Shown in pieces: positions 27,049 through 35,530 of a stretch of DNA of 56,868 nucleotides. Position numbers and translations under genes: made by a program. The stretch comes from Paludibacter sp. (lineage in GTDB: Bacteria > Bacteroidota > Bacteroidia > Bacteroidales > Paludibacteraceae): positions 1 to 56,868 of the forward strand of contig JAQUWU010000033.1 of NCBI GenBank assembly GCA_028692715.1, in the 5' to 3' direction. The stretch's first letter is position 1; every line of letters starts with the position of its first letter. A model generated the notes under the pieces. The model was not told the DNA's origin and did not search any database. It was given only the letters and a program-made list of their open reading frames with translations.

Positions 27049-28029
27049 CTATTTCACACTTTTGCTTTCAGCTCTTTTATTTACATAAACAGATAAAAGT
27101 ATTGAAGCAGTAAGAAATATGACAATAACTCCTAAAGATGAAAGGTTTGAAATGTGGTACGAATAGCCAAAATCTATTGAAAATTCGTTTAAACACATTT
27201 TAAACCCTATAAATGTAAGGATCCCGGACAAGGCATATTTTAGGTATTGAAAATAATCCATAATACCACTTAAGGCAAAATAAAGCGAACGTAAACCTAA
27301 TATCGCAAAGATATTTGAGGTGTACACAATAAACGGATCTTTTGAAACAGAAAGAACTGCAGGTATTGAGTCAACAGCAAAAATCAAATCGGAAACTTCT
27401 ATAAAAAGTAATACTACAAAAAAAGGTGTAGCATACAAAATTCGGTTCTTCATTACAAAGAACTGTGGTTTTGAATTGTCGTTTGTAACTGGAATTATTT
27501 TTTTGAATAAACGGATAACAATATTTTCGTTGGGATTGAACTCTGCATCTTCCTTTTCAAACAACATTTTCAGACCCGTAAAAATCAGGAATGCTCCAAA
27601 AATATACATTACCCAAGCAAACTTATTAATAAGTGCTACTCCTGCAAAAATAAAAATGCCGCGCATAATAATGGCACCAATGATACCCCAAAAAAGAATT
27701 TTATGTTGGTATTTTGGCTCAATTTTGAAATAACTGAAAATCATTAAGAACACAAATAAATTGTCGACACTCAATGATTCCTCAATCAAATAACCGGTAA
27801 GAAATTCGGTTGCTTTTTGTCTTCCCAGATCGAAATTAACCAGATTTCCTACGACAAGATAAATTCCAAAATTGAAAATTATTGCCAAACCAATCCAAAA
27901 CACACTCCAAAGGAGCGCACTTTTCACCTTTATAGCAGTGTTTTTTTTGTGAAATACAAAAAGATCAAGCACCAGCATTAGTAATACAAATGCTACAAAA
28001 CCAATCCAAAAACTAAAGGGAACTTCCAT
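27049..28029 (-). CDS. TerC/Alx-family integral membrane protein
   Basis: 326 residues with about nine membrane helices. ESLSVDNLFVFLMIF near residue 85 and EVSDLIFAVDSIPA near 215 are the two hallmark TerC motifs with membrane-buried acidic residues that are thought to bind metal. Relatives (Alx, MeeF/MeeY) export manganese, often to protect or feed secreted metalloproteins; older names link it to tellurite resistance. Two acidic repeats are placed as usual. Length matches the Alx type. On the minus strand TACCTTTG (28048-28055) is a likely -7 box about 20 bases before the ATG; I see no yybP-ykoY riboswitch, since the leader would be too short. The stop is 15 bp from the convergent response-regulator gene. 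Confidence 0.92.
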   Translation of the reverse strand: MEVPFSFWIGFVAFVLLMLVLDLFVFHKKNTAIKVKSALLWSVFWIGLAIIFNFGIYLVVGNLVNFDLGRQKATEFLTGYLIEESLSVDNLFVFLMIFSYFKIEPKYQHKILFWGIIGAIIMRGIFIFAGVALINKFAWVMYIFGAFLIFTGLKMLFEKEDAEFNPNENIVIRLFKKIIPVTNDNSKPQFFVMKNRILYATPFFVVLLFIEVSDLIFAVDSIPAVLSVSKDPFIVYTSNIFAILGLRSLYFALSGIMDYFQYLKYALSGILTFIGFKMCLNEFSIDFGYSYHISNLSSLGVIVIFLTASILLSVYVNKRAESKSVK

Positions 28030-28190
28030 TTGTCAAATAAATTTTTGCAAAGGTACGAAAATTAGTACATTTGTATTTGAAATCTAAAGCAAAAAGAAAG
28101 TTTCAATAGTTAAATCCTGGATTTGTTAATCCAGCTTGTCTATTCTCGTTTTGGCTAATTAAATCCCAGAGTATAGATGTAAGGAAATTT

Positions 28191-30215
28191 TTATTTAACC
28201 AATAACTTGCTTGTATTGGTTGAGGTTTTGATAATATAAGTCCCATTATTTAAAGTAACAGGAAACTGTCCGAAAACAGTTTGACCTGTTTTTATACTTT
28301 TACCCGTAAAGTCGTAAATATTGACTATTCCGGTATAATTGTTTAGTTTTAAAACTCCGTTTGAATATGATGCTATATTATCATTTTCGGATATTTGCTT
28401 AACAGCGTTAGGGTTATCTACTATACTAATTTTAATAGCTCCTAAATAGAAAAATTTAGTAGAATTGTTGTTATTATCACCTGCCTCAGATTTAATAATT
28501 ATTTCGCCTTGTGCGTTTGGTTGTATATTATTTATTTCTGTTATCTCAGTTGTGTTGTTCGAGGAGTTTAAGGTAGTAAAAGCTGTTGTAGAGCCTGTTA
28601 TCGTATATTTTGCTTCGCGATTGTCTGACACACCAGTACGCGATGCAAATATTGAGAAACTGTAATATTTTGTGTTATCTAAACCTGAAAGCACAAACTC
28701 TCCTAGCGGATTAGCTGCTACTGTTCCCCAAACAACTGAATGGCCAAAGAAATTGTCGATAGTTGCAGTTCCTGGAAAAATTGATGCTTCAGCACTTATT
28801 GTTGCTGTTCCAGTAGTGTTGTATCCATTATAAAATGGATCTGTTATTTTCAACGTTATGCCAGAATTGTCTCCCATATCATCAATTAATGATTGGTTGG
28901 CACTTTGAGTATCGCTAATATTATTCCAATTTCCGGGGGTCAAAAAACTTTCAGCATTCGATCCAAAATCAATAAATATATCCCCTACAGCATCGGGATT
29001 AATTATCGTACTGTTTATATTGAAAGTAATATCATCAACATATATTTTTATTGGGGATGAATTTACATTGTTTTGAGCGTAAAATATTGTTTTCACATTG
29101 TCATATGTAAAGTTAGGAGAGATATCTTTCCAATCCTGAAGAGGTATAATAACCTTCGACCAAACACCTGCAGGAATTTGATCTATATAGGATGAAAGTA
29201 ACAGTCTTGCTGTAGTGGTACCCGTATTAGATTCGAGATAGATGGATGGCAGATCGATATCAGCAATTGTGTTTTCAGAATAAACTCTGAATTCTAGTTC
29301 TTTATGATTGGTAATATTAGACGGAATCCAATCGGTTGCGGCAACACACGCAACCCAATTTCCACCTTCTACTCCTTGATAATCAAGTTTAAGAGACGTT
29401 ACTCCATTATAATGGTAAGTGCTATCGGTTGATATTTTCCCCGCCTGAACAGTATTAAAAACACTTGGAGCAGTCGCATTTACCCAACTTGGATCATGAT
29501 AATATGGATGACTGCTTTCTTTGAATATCGAAATATCTGCGTTTATTGTTTCGGAAGTTAATAAGTATGGTTCAAGAATTGATTTCCAAAGTGCATATCC
29601 AGTTGCGTTCATATGAAGTAAATCTGAACCAAAAAGACTTGAATCAGGAGTTCCGTCAGAACTAAGCATCGGTGTCCAGGTATCCACATAAGTTAGGTAT
29701 TCATATTTATCAGCATAATTTTTCATTAAGAGATTTGCTGCTTGGTAAATTGTAAAAGCACTTGTACGTGATGGACTTGGTTTGATTGAAACAAGTAGGA
29801 TTTTAGCATTGGGATAATAAATATTGATCATTCTGGTCATGGTAATCACATCATCCATAAACTCATCGGCTGTTTTTGTTGTTCCATACAAATCATTATC
29901 TCCTTCGTATAAAACCACTTGTTTAGGACTGTAAGGAGCAACAACTTGATCGAAAAAATAGATTAAATCCGTCATCATTGAGCCACCAAATCCGCGATTA
30001 AGTACATTTGAATTTGGAAAATCTGTTTTTAAGCCAGTCCACATTGTAAAAGTTGAACTTCCTGCAAATAGCACAACATCACTCGCTACACCATCGTTGG
30101 TATCTTGAGCTGCAAAATTACTCATAGCACTGGTCCATAAACTGGCACGAGAATATTGAGATTGTGCTACAAAAATTAAATTTATAAATACTATAAAAAA
30201 AAATATACGTTTCAT
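28191..30215 (-). CDS. Secreted SGNH-fold esterase with CBM-like modules and T9SS-type tail
   Basis: 674 residues, signal peptide 1-19. The first 215 residues are an SGNH hydrolase: block I FAGSS with Ser54, block II GFGGS, block III GDND, and block V DLLHMN with the catalytic Asp-His pair. It most resembles the acyl- or acetyl-esterase branch (the 'GSSSIRxW' kind). Residues about 235-400 are a CBM-like beta-sandwich and about 415-610 a second unknown module starting DFGSNAESF; both are shared with the neighbouring gene. The last 65 residues (NYTGIVNIYDFTGKSI to LLVK) resemble a T9SS sorting tail without YPNP. Last gene of the minus-strand glucan locus. I infer a surface esterase that strips acyl groups from the polysaccharide; the substrate is unproven. 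Confidence 0.82.
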   Translation of the reverse strand: MKRIFFFIVFINLIFVAQSQYSRASLWTSAMSNFAAQDTNDGVASDVVLFAGSSTFTMWTGLKTDFPNSNVLNRGFGGSMMTDLIYFFDQVVAPYSPKQVVLYEGDNDLYGTTKTADEFMDDVITMTRMINIYYPNAKILLVSIKPSPSRTSAFTIYQAANLLMKNYADKYEYLTYVDTWTPMLSSDGTPDSSLFGSDLLHMNATGYALWKSILEPYLLTSETINADISIFKESSHPYYHDPSWVNATAPSVFNTVQAGKISTDSTYHYNGVTSLKLDYQGVEGGNWVACVAATDWIPSNITNHKELEFRVYSENTIADIDLPSIYLESNTGTTTARLLLSSYIDQIPAGVWSKVIIPLQDWKDISPNFTYDNVKTIFYAQNNVNSSPIKIYVDDITFNINSTIINPDAVGDIFIDFGSNAESFLTPGNWNNISDTQSANQSLIDDMGDNSGITLKITDPFYNGYNTTGTATISAEASIFPGTATIDNFFGHSVVWGTVAANPLGEFVLSGLDNTKYYSFSIFASRTGVSDNREAKYTITGSTTAFTTLNSSNNTTEITEINNIQPNAQGEIIIKSEAGDNNNNSTKFFYLGAIKISIVDNPNAVKQISENDNIASYSNGVLKLNNYTGIVNIYDFTGKSIKTGQTVFGQFPVTLNNGTYIIKTSTNTSKLLVK

Positions 30216-30233
30216 GATATTTAGGATTAATAA

Positions 30234-30262
30234 ACTCCGTAGCCAATAGTTGACTACGGAGT
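30234..30262 (-). other. Intercistronic hairpin before the SGNH gene
   Basis: ACTCCGTAG and CTACGGAGT form a 9-bp perfect stem with an 11-base loop; on the minus strand TTTATTAA follows, a weak U-run. It could reduce read-through or protect the upstream message. Confidence 0.55.
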
Positions 30263-30299
30263 CAAATGAATTTAATTTTAATATGAAATAATTTTAATT

Positions 30300-32252
30300 T
30301 TATTTGGCAATTAATTTAATATTACCCAATGAGGTATTTGCTATATAAATGCCTTTTTCAAGTTTAACTGACATATAACCAAATACGGACTGTCCTTCGG
30401 AGATTAATTTTCCAGCTACATTGTAGACTTTGACAATACCAGTATAATCATCAATTCTTAATACTCCATTTTGATAATATCCATTTAACGCTTTTTCAGC
30501 GCTAGGATTAATTACAGACGTGGAATTTCCGGTCTCTGTCATTTTCACGGCACCAAGGAAATAGAATTTCTCTGCACTTGTATTATTTGGACCAGCTTCT
30601 GTTTTAAAGGTTATAACACCTGCTGATGTTGGCATTATATTCATTATTTTTACTACTTCACTCTCATTGTTTGAAGCGTTCAGAACAGCTGACTTTCCTG
30701 CACCTGCACCAGTAATTGTGTATTGTGCATCTCTTATGTTCGTAACATTCGCTCTTGAAGCAAAAATTGTAAAGGAATAGTATTTAGTAGCATCGAGTCC
30801 ACTTATGGTGAAAATCCCTTCTGGGTTAGCTACCGTAGTTCCAAAAACGCCACCGTTACCAAAGAAATTATCACTGGTTGCTGTTGAAGGGAATATTGCT
30901 GCATCTCCCGTTGTCAAACTGGCACCTGATGTATTGTAACCATTGTAAAACGGATCGGTAACTAGTAAAGTCGCTCCTGTAGCATCTCCCTGATTATCAA
31001 TTAATGCTACATTAGCAGCTTGATTATCTGTAACGTTATTCCAGTTGTCGGTAGACATTAGAGCAGCTGAATTTGAACCAAAATCGATTAATGTGGTTAC
31101 TTCGCCAGGAACAACTGTTGATAAATTAAATGTTATTTCATCTAAATACAATATATGCGCTGCATTATCAGCTGCATTCTGTGAAAAGAAGAGTCCTTTA
31201 ATTACATCTTTTGCAGTAAATGTAGGATCAGCAGCCCAAAAATCAGCTAATGGTACTATTACTTGTGTCCATGTGTTTGCAGTTAAATTAGATACATAAT
31301 TTCCAAGTTCTACATTCCCAGTTATATTTGGAGTACCGCTATGTGATTGTAAATAAATCTTTGGCAAAGCAGTTTTTACTAAATCTACTGGTGAGTTTAC
31401 CCAGAATCTCAAATGAGTCATAGTACTTACATCAAATGCAGCCCATTCCAATCCTGCAACTAATGCTTCCCAATTTCCACCTGTAGCAGAATTCCATTCA
31501 AGTTTTAATGCATTAGCTCCTGCTTTAACTGGAGAAGTAACTACTGGTAATTTATCACCAGGTTGTGTTGGATCTGACCATAAAACACCTGTAACTGTAC
31601 TTGGAGCAGTTGTGTTCATCCAGCTTTGATCACGAAAAAGATCGCTTGCACTGTTATCAAATAAAGTAAGTTTTGTAGGTGGTGTTGGCGGTACAATTGA
31701 CTCATCATAAACAATTGTAATATCATCGATATAAGCAATTGCATTTACATCAACTGGTGTATAATAATCAGGGAATAAACTCAAGGTAGTAATGTTTTTG
31801 ATTCCATTAGCGTAAATATCAAAAACAATAGTTTCCCATTCATCGGTTTTTGTTGCCTGATTTGTAGGATTAAATTCTTTTGAAATAGCTCCAGCACATT
31901 TAATTCGTAATTGCGAAGTGGCATTTTTCCGAAGATATTTAATTTCAATACGATGGTAACCAGTAGGAATCTCTTCTGTTAATGTAGCCCAAAAGCCTGC
32001 CCAACCTTGATTATCACCAGTATCGTAACGTTTCCATTCCCATACTTTATTGCTTGAGTTCACGGCATCTTTTACCGGATTATCAACCACTGCAATATCC
32101 ATAGAGGCTGACGGATTTACATTTACTGTTGTTGTAAAATTTACCTGTCCATTTTCAAAATCATCGAGTACAAATGTATCCAACGTTGTTGTGGCTTTTG
32201 CTACAAAAAGCAGTGTAAAAGCCATTAAAAGAGTAAAAATTGTTTTTTTCAT
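30300..32252 (-). CDS. Secreted non-catalytic CBM-like protein with T9SS-type tail
   Basis: 650 residues, signal peptide 1-20 (ending AKA). Three beta-rich modules follow: about 22-190 (FVLDDFENGQ..YIDDITIVYD, a CBM-like jelly roll), about 205-385 (LKLEWNSATGGNWEALVAGL..IYLQSHSGT, paralogous to the middle module of the SGNH protein), and about 395-580 (DFGSNSAALMSTDNWNN, also shared). The tail DYTGIVKVYNVAGKLISEG to LIAK is a likely sorting domain lacking the YPNP box. No catalytic motif is visible, so I infer a surface glycan-binding protein that helps hold the polysaccharide, in the place a SusE/F-like protein often takes. It is 36 bp behind the upstream GH144-like gene and 84 bp before the SGNH gene. 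Confidence 0.8.
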   Translation of the reverse strand: MKKTIFTLLMAFTLLFVAKATTTLDTFVLDDFENGQVNFTTTVNVNPSASMDIAVVDNPVKDAVNSSNKVWEWKRYDTGDNQGWAGFWATLTEEIPTGYHRIEIKYLRKNATSQLRIKCAGAISKEFNPTNQATKTDEWETIVFDIYANGIKNITTLSLFPDYYTPVDVNAIAYIDDITIVYDESIVPPTPPTKLTLFDNSASDLFRDQSWMNTTAPSTVTGVLWSDPTQPGDKLPVVTSPVKAGANALKLEWNSATGGNWEALVAGLEWAAFDVSTMTHLRFWVNSPVDLVKTALPKIYLQSHSGTPNITGNVELGNYVSNLTANTWTQVIVPLADFWAADPTFTAKDVIKGLFFSQNAADNAAHILYLDEITFNLSTVVPGEVTTLIDFGSNSAALMSTDNWNNVTDNQAANVALIDNQGDATGATLLVTDPFYNGYNTSGASLTTGDAAIFPSTATSDNFFGNGGVFGTTVANPEGIFTISGLDATKYYSFTIFASRANVTNIRDAQYTITGAGAGKSAVLNASNNESEVVKIMNIMPTSAGVITFKTEAGPNNTSAEKFYFLGAVKMTETGNSTSVINPSAEKALNGYYQNGVLRIDDYTGIVKVYNVAGKLISEGQSVFGYMSVKLEKGIYIANTSLGNIKLIAK

Positions 32253-32288
32253 AATAATTTAATTTTTAAAAAGTTTGTAATTATTTGG

Positions 32289-33965
32289 TTATCTTAATTT
32301 TGCTATCAAATTGTACTCCTTATTATCAGAAGTTTTCAGAGTGATAGTATGCTGTTTTCCGTTTTGTATGTTATCGTCATCAAATGAGAATATGTTTGCT
32401 CCAGCTATTCCAATTACTTTTGCTTGATAAACAATTTTGTTCTCTGCATTTTCTTTGATTGTGAATTGAACTTCTTCCCCTTGATTCAGAGAATAATCCA
32501 ATTCATAATTACCCCGGTCAGGATGACGCATCATGTCATATTCATTTGTTAGGGTATTGATGTTAGCTCTATAGAAACCTTCATCAAATGTTTGAACATC
32601 TTTTATCCCTGCTAAATTGAGCCCGTTTTTTATATTTTCATTCTTCATCAATAAATTCCAAATAAGTCCTGAACGATAATTTTCAATCATTACCACAATT
32701 GGACCCTGATCAATAGCTAAGTGCTTCTTTTCAGAAGTATTGGTGCTAGGACAATAAGCATCTGCAAATCCGTAAGTTCCTTCCAGTAAAGACTGAGTGG
32801 AAATGTTTAATAAAAATTGAGTACTATAAAATGGAGTATATGGATACGAACTTAAAGCGGCTGTTGGTGCAATCACTCCATCATCATTAGTTGGTGAACG
32901 TGCACTATAATTCCAACTTGGAGCTTTTGCTCCGTAGCAAGCGGTAAGTCCCCAGTTTCTTTCATCATATTCGTACGAAGAAGGAGCATCTTTTATGCAG
33001 TAATGTCTGTTAATCATAGTATGCGCCACATTTTGATTCCAATAATCTACGGTTTCATCTTGTAACTTTTGAGGGTTCAATCCTAAAAAAGAATAATGTG
33101 CAAAAAACAATGGACCGCCATAGTCCGAACCTAAAGGAAGTTCATAACCATAAAATGATCTGTTAGCCTGATATATTGAATTATTATTTTTCCAGCCCTG
33201 ATTATATACATCTTGAGTTACATTGTGAGGTTCTGGTGCAGAAAGTGCAAGAATATATACAATCCATGCTTCGTTCCAACCTTTTATATCAAGTGAGAAT
33301 TTGTTGTCTTGTGAATACCAAAGCCATTTTATGGTATTTCCTCCAGCGCCGTAAAATTTCCAGTCGATAGTATTCCAAAATGAATTTACAGAATCACGAA
33401 TTTCAGTTTCCACACTTGTATCCGCAGTATAGTACTCCAAAGCAGTCAATAGTCCGGCTGTCATAAATGATGATTCAACAACATCGCCGGTTTTTATTTG
33501 ATCTCCAAATGCGTGAGCTGTACCATCTGTATTGTACCAATGCGACCACATGCCTTTAAATCGTTCGGCTTTACCTAAAAAACGAACAATTTTTTGTGTT
33601 TGAGCTGCTGCTTCTTCACGGGTTATCCAACCACGTTCAGAGCCTACAATTATTGACATTAATCCAAATCCACTTCCTCCAGTAGTAACAACAGTTCCAC
33701 GTTCATTTCCTTCGTATGCCATTCCAGTTGTAGGATCAGCACCCGCATAGAAATAATTAAAGGTCTTGTGTTGCCATTCGTCTATAACAGGTTTAACTTT
33801 TTCTGGAGAATAGGTTTCATCGTTTTTAATGACTATTATGGTTGGAATTTCGGCTTCTTTACATGAAAAAAAGAAAAGGAAAATAACGAACAACAGTGTA
33901 CCCCCAACTCCTAAATGGGAGTTGAGAATATTGTTGATATAATTATTTTTCTTGAGCAATTTCAT
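32289..33965 (-). CDS. GH144-like (glucoamylase-family) lipoprotein, likely endo-beta-1,2-glucanase
   Basis: 558 residues. A lipobox FFSC lies near residue 35, so it is a lipoprotein, possibly surface-exposed. The body (about 60-540) is the PF10091-type (alpha/alpha)6 barrel: TTGGSGFGLMSI, HWYNTDGTAHAF, GDVVESSFMTAGLLTALEYY, GWNEAWIVYILALSAP, GGPLFFAHYSFLGLNP, and VMIENYRSGLIWNLLM. GH144 enzymes of Bacteroidetes with this layout cleave beta-1,2-glucan (from memory). A second copy of the family sits at 38586-40184. The signal region is odd: codons 15-22 (NSHLGVGG) come from a short palindromic repeat otherwise seen between genes, lengthening the part before the hydrophobic core. It is 66 bp behind susD. 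Confidence 0.85.
   Translation of the reverse strand: MKLLKKNNYINNILNSHLGVGGTLLFVIFLFFFSCKEAEIPTIIVIKNDETYSPEKVKPVIDEWQHKTFNYFYAGADPTTGMAYEGNERGTVVTTGGSGFGLMSIIVGSERGWITREEAAAQTQKIVRFLGKAERFKGMWSHWYNTDGTAHAFGDQIKTGDVVESSFMTAGLLTALEYYTADTSVETEIRDSVNSFWNTIDWKFYGAGGNTIKWLWYSQDNKFSLDIKGWNEAWIVYILALSAPEPHNVTQDVYNQGWKNNNSIYQANRSFYGYELPLGSDYGGPLFFAHYSFLGLNPQKLQDETVDYWNQNVAHTMINRHYCIKDAPSSYEYDERNWGLTACYGAKAPSWNYSARSPTNDDGVIAPTAALSSYPYTPFYSTQFLLNISTQSLLEGTYGFADAYCPSTNTSEKKHLAIDQGPIVVMIENYRSGLIWNLLMKNENIKNGLNLAGIKDVQTFDEGFYRANINTLTNEYDMMRHPDRGNYELDYSLNQGEEVQFTIKENAENKIVYQAKVIGIAGANIFSFDDDNIQNGKQHTITLKTSDNKEYNLIAKLR
33904..33924. repeat. Palindromic repeat inserted in the signal-peptide coding region
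   Basis: CAACTCC (33905-33911) and GGAGTTG (33918-33924) form a hairpin, and CCCAACTCCTAAATGGG matches the intergenic element at 25764 (CCCAACCTCTAAAGGGG) in 14 of 17 positions. Here it lies in frame inside the lipoprotein gene. Confidence 0.65.
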
Positions 33966-34031
33966 TTCTTGTTTTTTTTAGAAGTACATTTATCAATATA
34001 GGTCTTATCTTTACCTATTTATGGGTTAATA

Positions 34032-35519
34032 TTAGTAACCAATATTTTGAGTTAAAACTCCGTTGGATTTATCAATTTCAGTTTGTGGAATAGGAAATAA
34101 TTCGTGTTTGTTTTGAACAAAGCCAGTAATGACGTCTTTTGCAACACCCCAACGTACCAGATCGTAAAATCGTTCCCATTCCATTGCTAATTCGATTCTT
34201 CTTTCTTGCCTGATTTTCTGTCGTAATTCTTCTATATCCGTAGTAGTAACCTTGGGGAGAATAGCACTATTTCCGTTGCGGGCACGTTCGCGAACCATTT
34301 CCAATTTAGCCAAAGCTTCGGTTGTGTTTCCAAGTTCACAAGCCGACTCTGCATGCATTAACAATACATCGGAATAACGAATTAGACGAATATTCATCCA
34401 ATATCCTTGTGCAAATGCTGAACGACCATAAATACTGCGTTCATTTGTTCTTACGTATGCCTTTTTGTTAAAGTATTGATAACTTGCAGCATCGGCTTTC
34501 ACCACCCTTCCATCGAGCGTTTCTCCGTTAGTTACTACCGACGCTTCTTTTCGGGGGTCACCTGTTTCATAAGCATCCATCAATACTTGACTTGGCGCAT
34601 TAAAGCCCCATCCCATGTTTGGAACTCCTCTAATACCTTGAATTTGACTGAACTGACTTCCCATATCAGAATTTATTTGCAATTCAGGTTTGTATTCACA
34701 ATTTAATTCAAAAACTGATTCAGGACCAAATTCATTAGCTTCAGTCCATATTTCAGAATAAGGAGTGGATAAATTATTGTCACCGGAAGATATTATCAAT
34801 CCCGTTTGCGTGAATGCTTCCGTCCATTTCTGTTGATACATGTAAACCTTTGCCAAAACTGCACGGGCTGCATTCTGAGTTGCTTTTCCTTGAGTTAGAC
34901 TCGCAACGTTTGCTAATCGAGTTTTGAGGTGCGGAATCGCCCACTTCAAATCTGTTTCAAGATAACTCCACATTTCATCTCTTGTTGATCGTGCAGGAGT
35001 GTTTTCAGTTTGTTGTAATACTTGGTTAACATATGGAACTCCACCAAATGCTTGTGTTAATCGATAATACATTACAGAACGAATAAAAATTGCTTCAGCC
35101 AATAATGTGTTTTTCGTACTTACAGTGTCGGACATAGAGTTCGCTAAAGCTATCGCTTCGTTTGTAGTATAAATAGTGCTATAACAATTTGAATAATAAT
35201 CTTGAAGTTGAGTATTGCTAGGAGTATAACTCATTGCTTTAAATTCAGCAATAACGCCTCCATCTGTAGCTGTACTTCCTTTTTCCACATCGGGAGTTGT
35301 ATAGTTACACATTGCTAAACCAGCCCATTGAAAAGTAAACTTTCTGAGATCACCGTAAGATTCTACTAATTTGGCTTCAACAAGGATGTCAATAGGAATA
35401 GAATCTGTATTTGTATAATTGTAACTAGTCCAACGAGCTTTTGGATAACTATTAAGAAAGTCATCAGAACAGCTGGTTACCAAAAGAATAAGTGCTAAAA
35501 AAAATATTGTTTTTTTCAT
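34032..35519 (-). CDS. SusD/RagB-family glycan-binding lipoprotein
   Basis: 495 residues. Signal peptide with lipobox VTSC, lipidated Cys17. TPR-like helices with NEAIALANSM, EAIFIRSVMYYRLTQAFGGVPYV and the C-terminal LRQKIRQERRIELAMEWERFYDLVRWG, the classical SusD signature, and the HELFPIPQTEID end. It sits on the outer surface as the lid of the SusC channel and binds oligosaccharides to be imported. It starts 11 bp after susC stops, the usual tight pair. Length is close to the family norm. Ligand inferred from the GH144 and GH3 neighbours: beta-1,2-gluco-oligosaccharides. Confidence 0.95.
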   Translation of the reverse strand: MKKTIFFLALILLVTSCSDDFLNSYPKARWTSYNYTNTDSIPIDILVEAKLVESYGDLRKFTFQWAGLAMCNYTTPDVEKGSTATDGGVIAEFKAMSYTPSNTQLQDYYSNCYSTIYTTNEAIALANSMSDTVSTKNTLLAEAIFIRSVMYYRLTQAFGGVPYVNQVLQQTENTPARSTRDEMWSYLETDLKWAIPHLKTRLANVASLTQGKATQNAARAVLAKVYMYQQKWTEAFTQTGLIISSGDNNLSTPYSEIWTEANEFGPESVFELNCEYKPELQINSDMGSQFSQIQGIRGVPNMGWGFNAPSQVLMDAYETGDPRKEASVVTNGETLDGRVVKADAASYQYFNKKAYVRTNERSIYGRSAFAQGYWMNIRLIRYSDVLLMHAESACELGNTTEALAKLEMVRERARNGNSAILPKVTTTDIEELRQKIRQERRIELAMEWERFYDLVRWGVAKDVITGFVQNKHELFPIPQTEIDKSNGVLTQNIGY

Positions 35520-35530
35520 TGTAGTATCGA

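Noticed and set aside
28030-28190. Manganese riboswitch (yybP-ykoY) before the TerC-family gene
   Set aside because: The -7 box leaves only about 15-20 leader bases; no riboswitch core seen. A CTGGATT/AATCCAG hairpin at 28117-28134 is on the far side and short.
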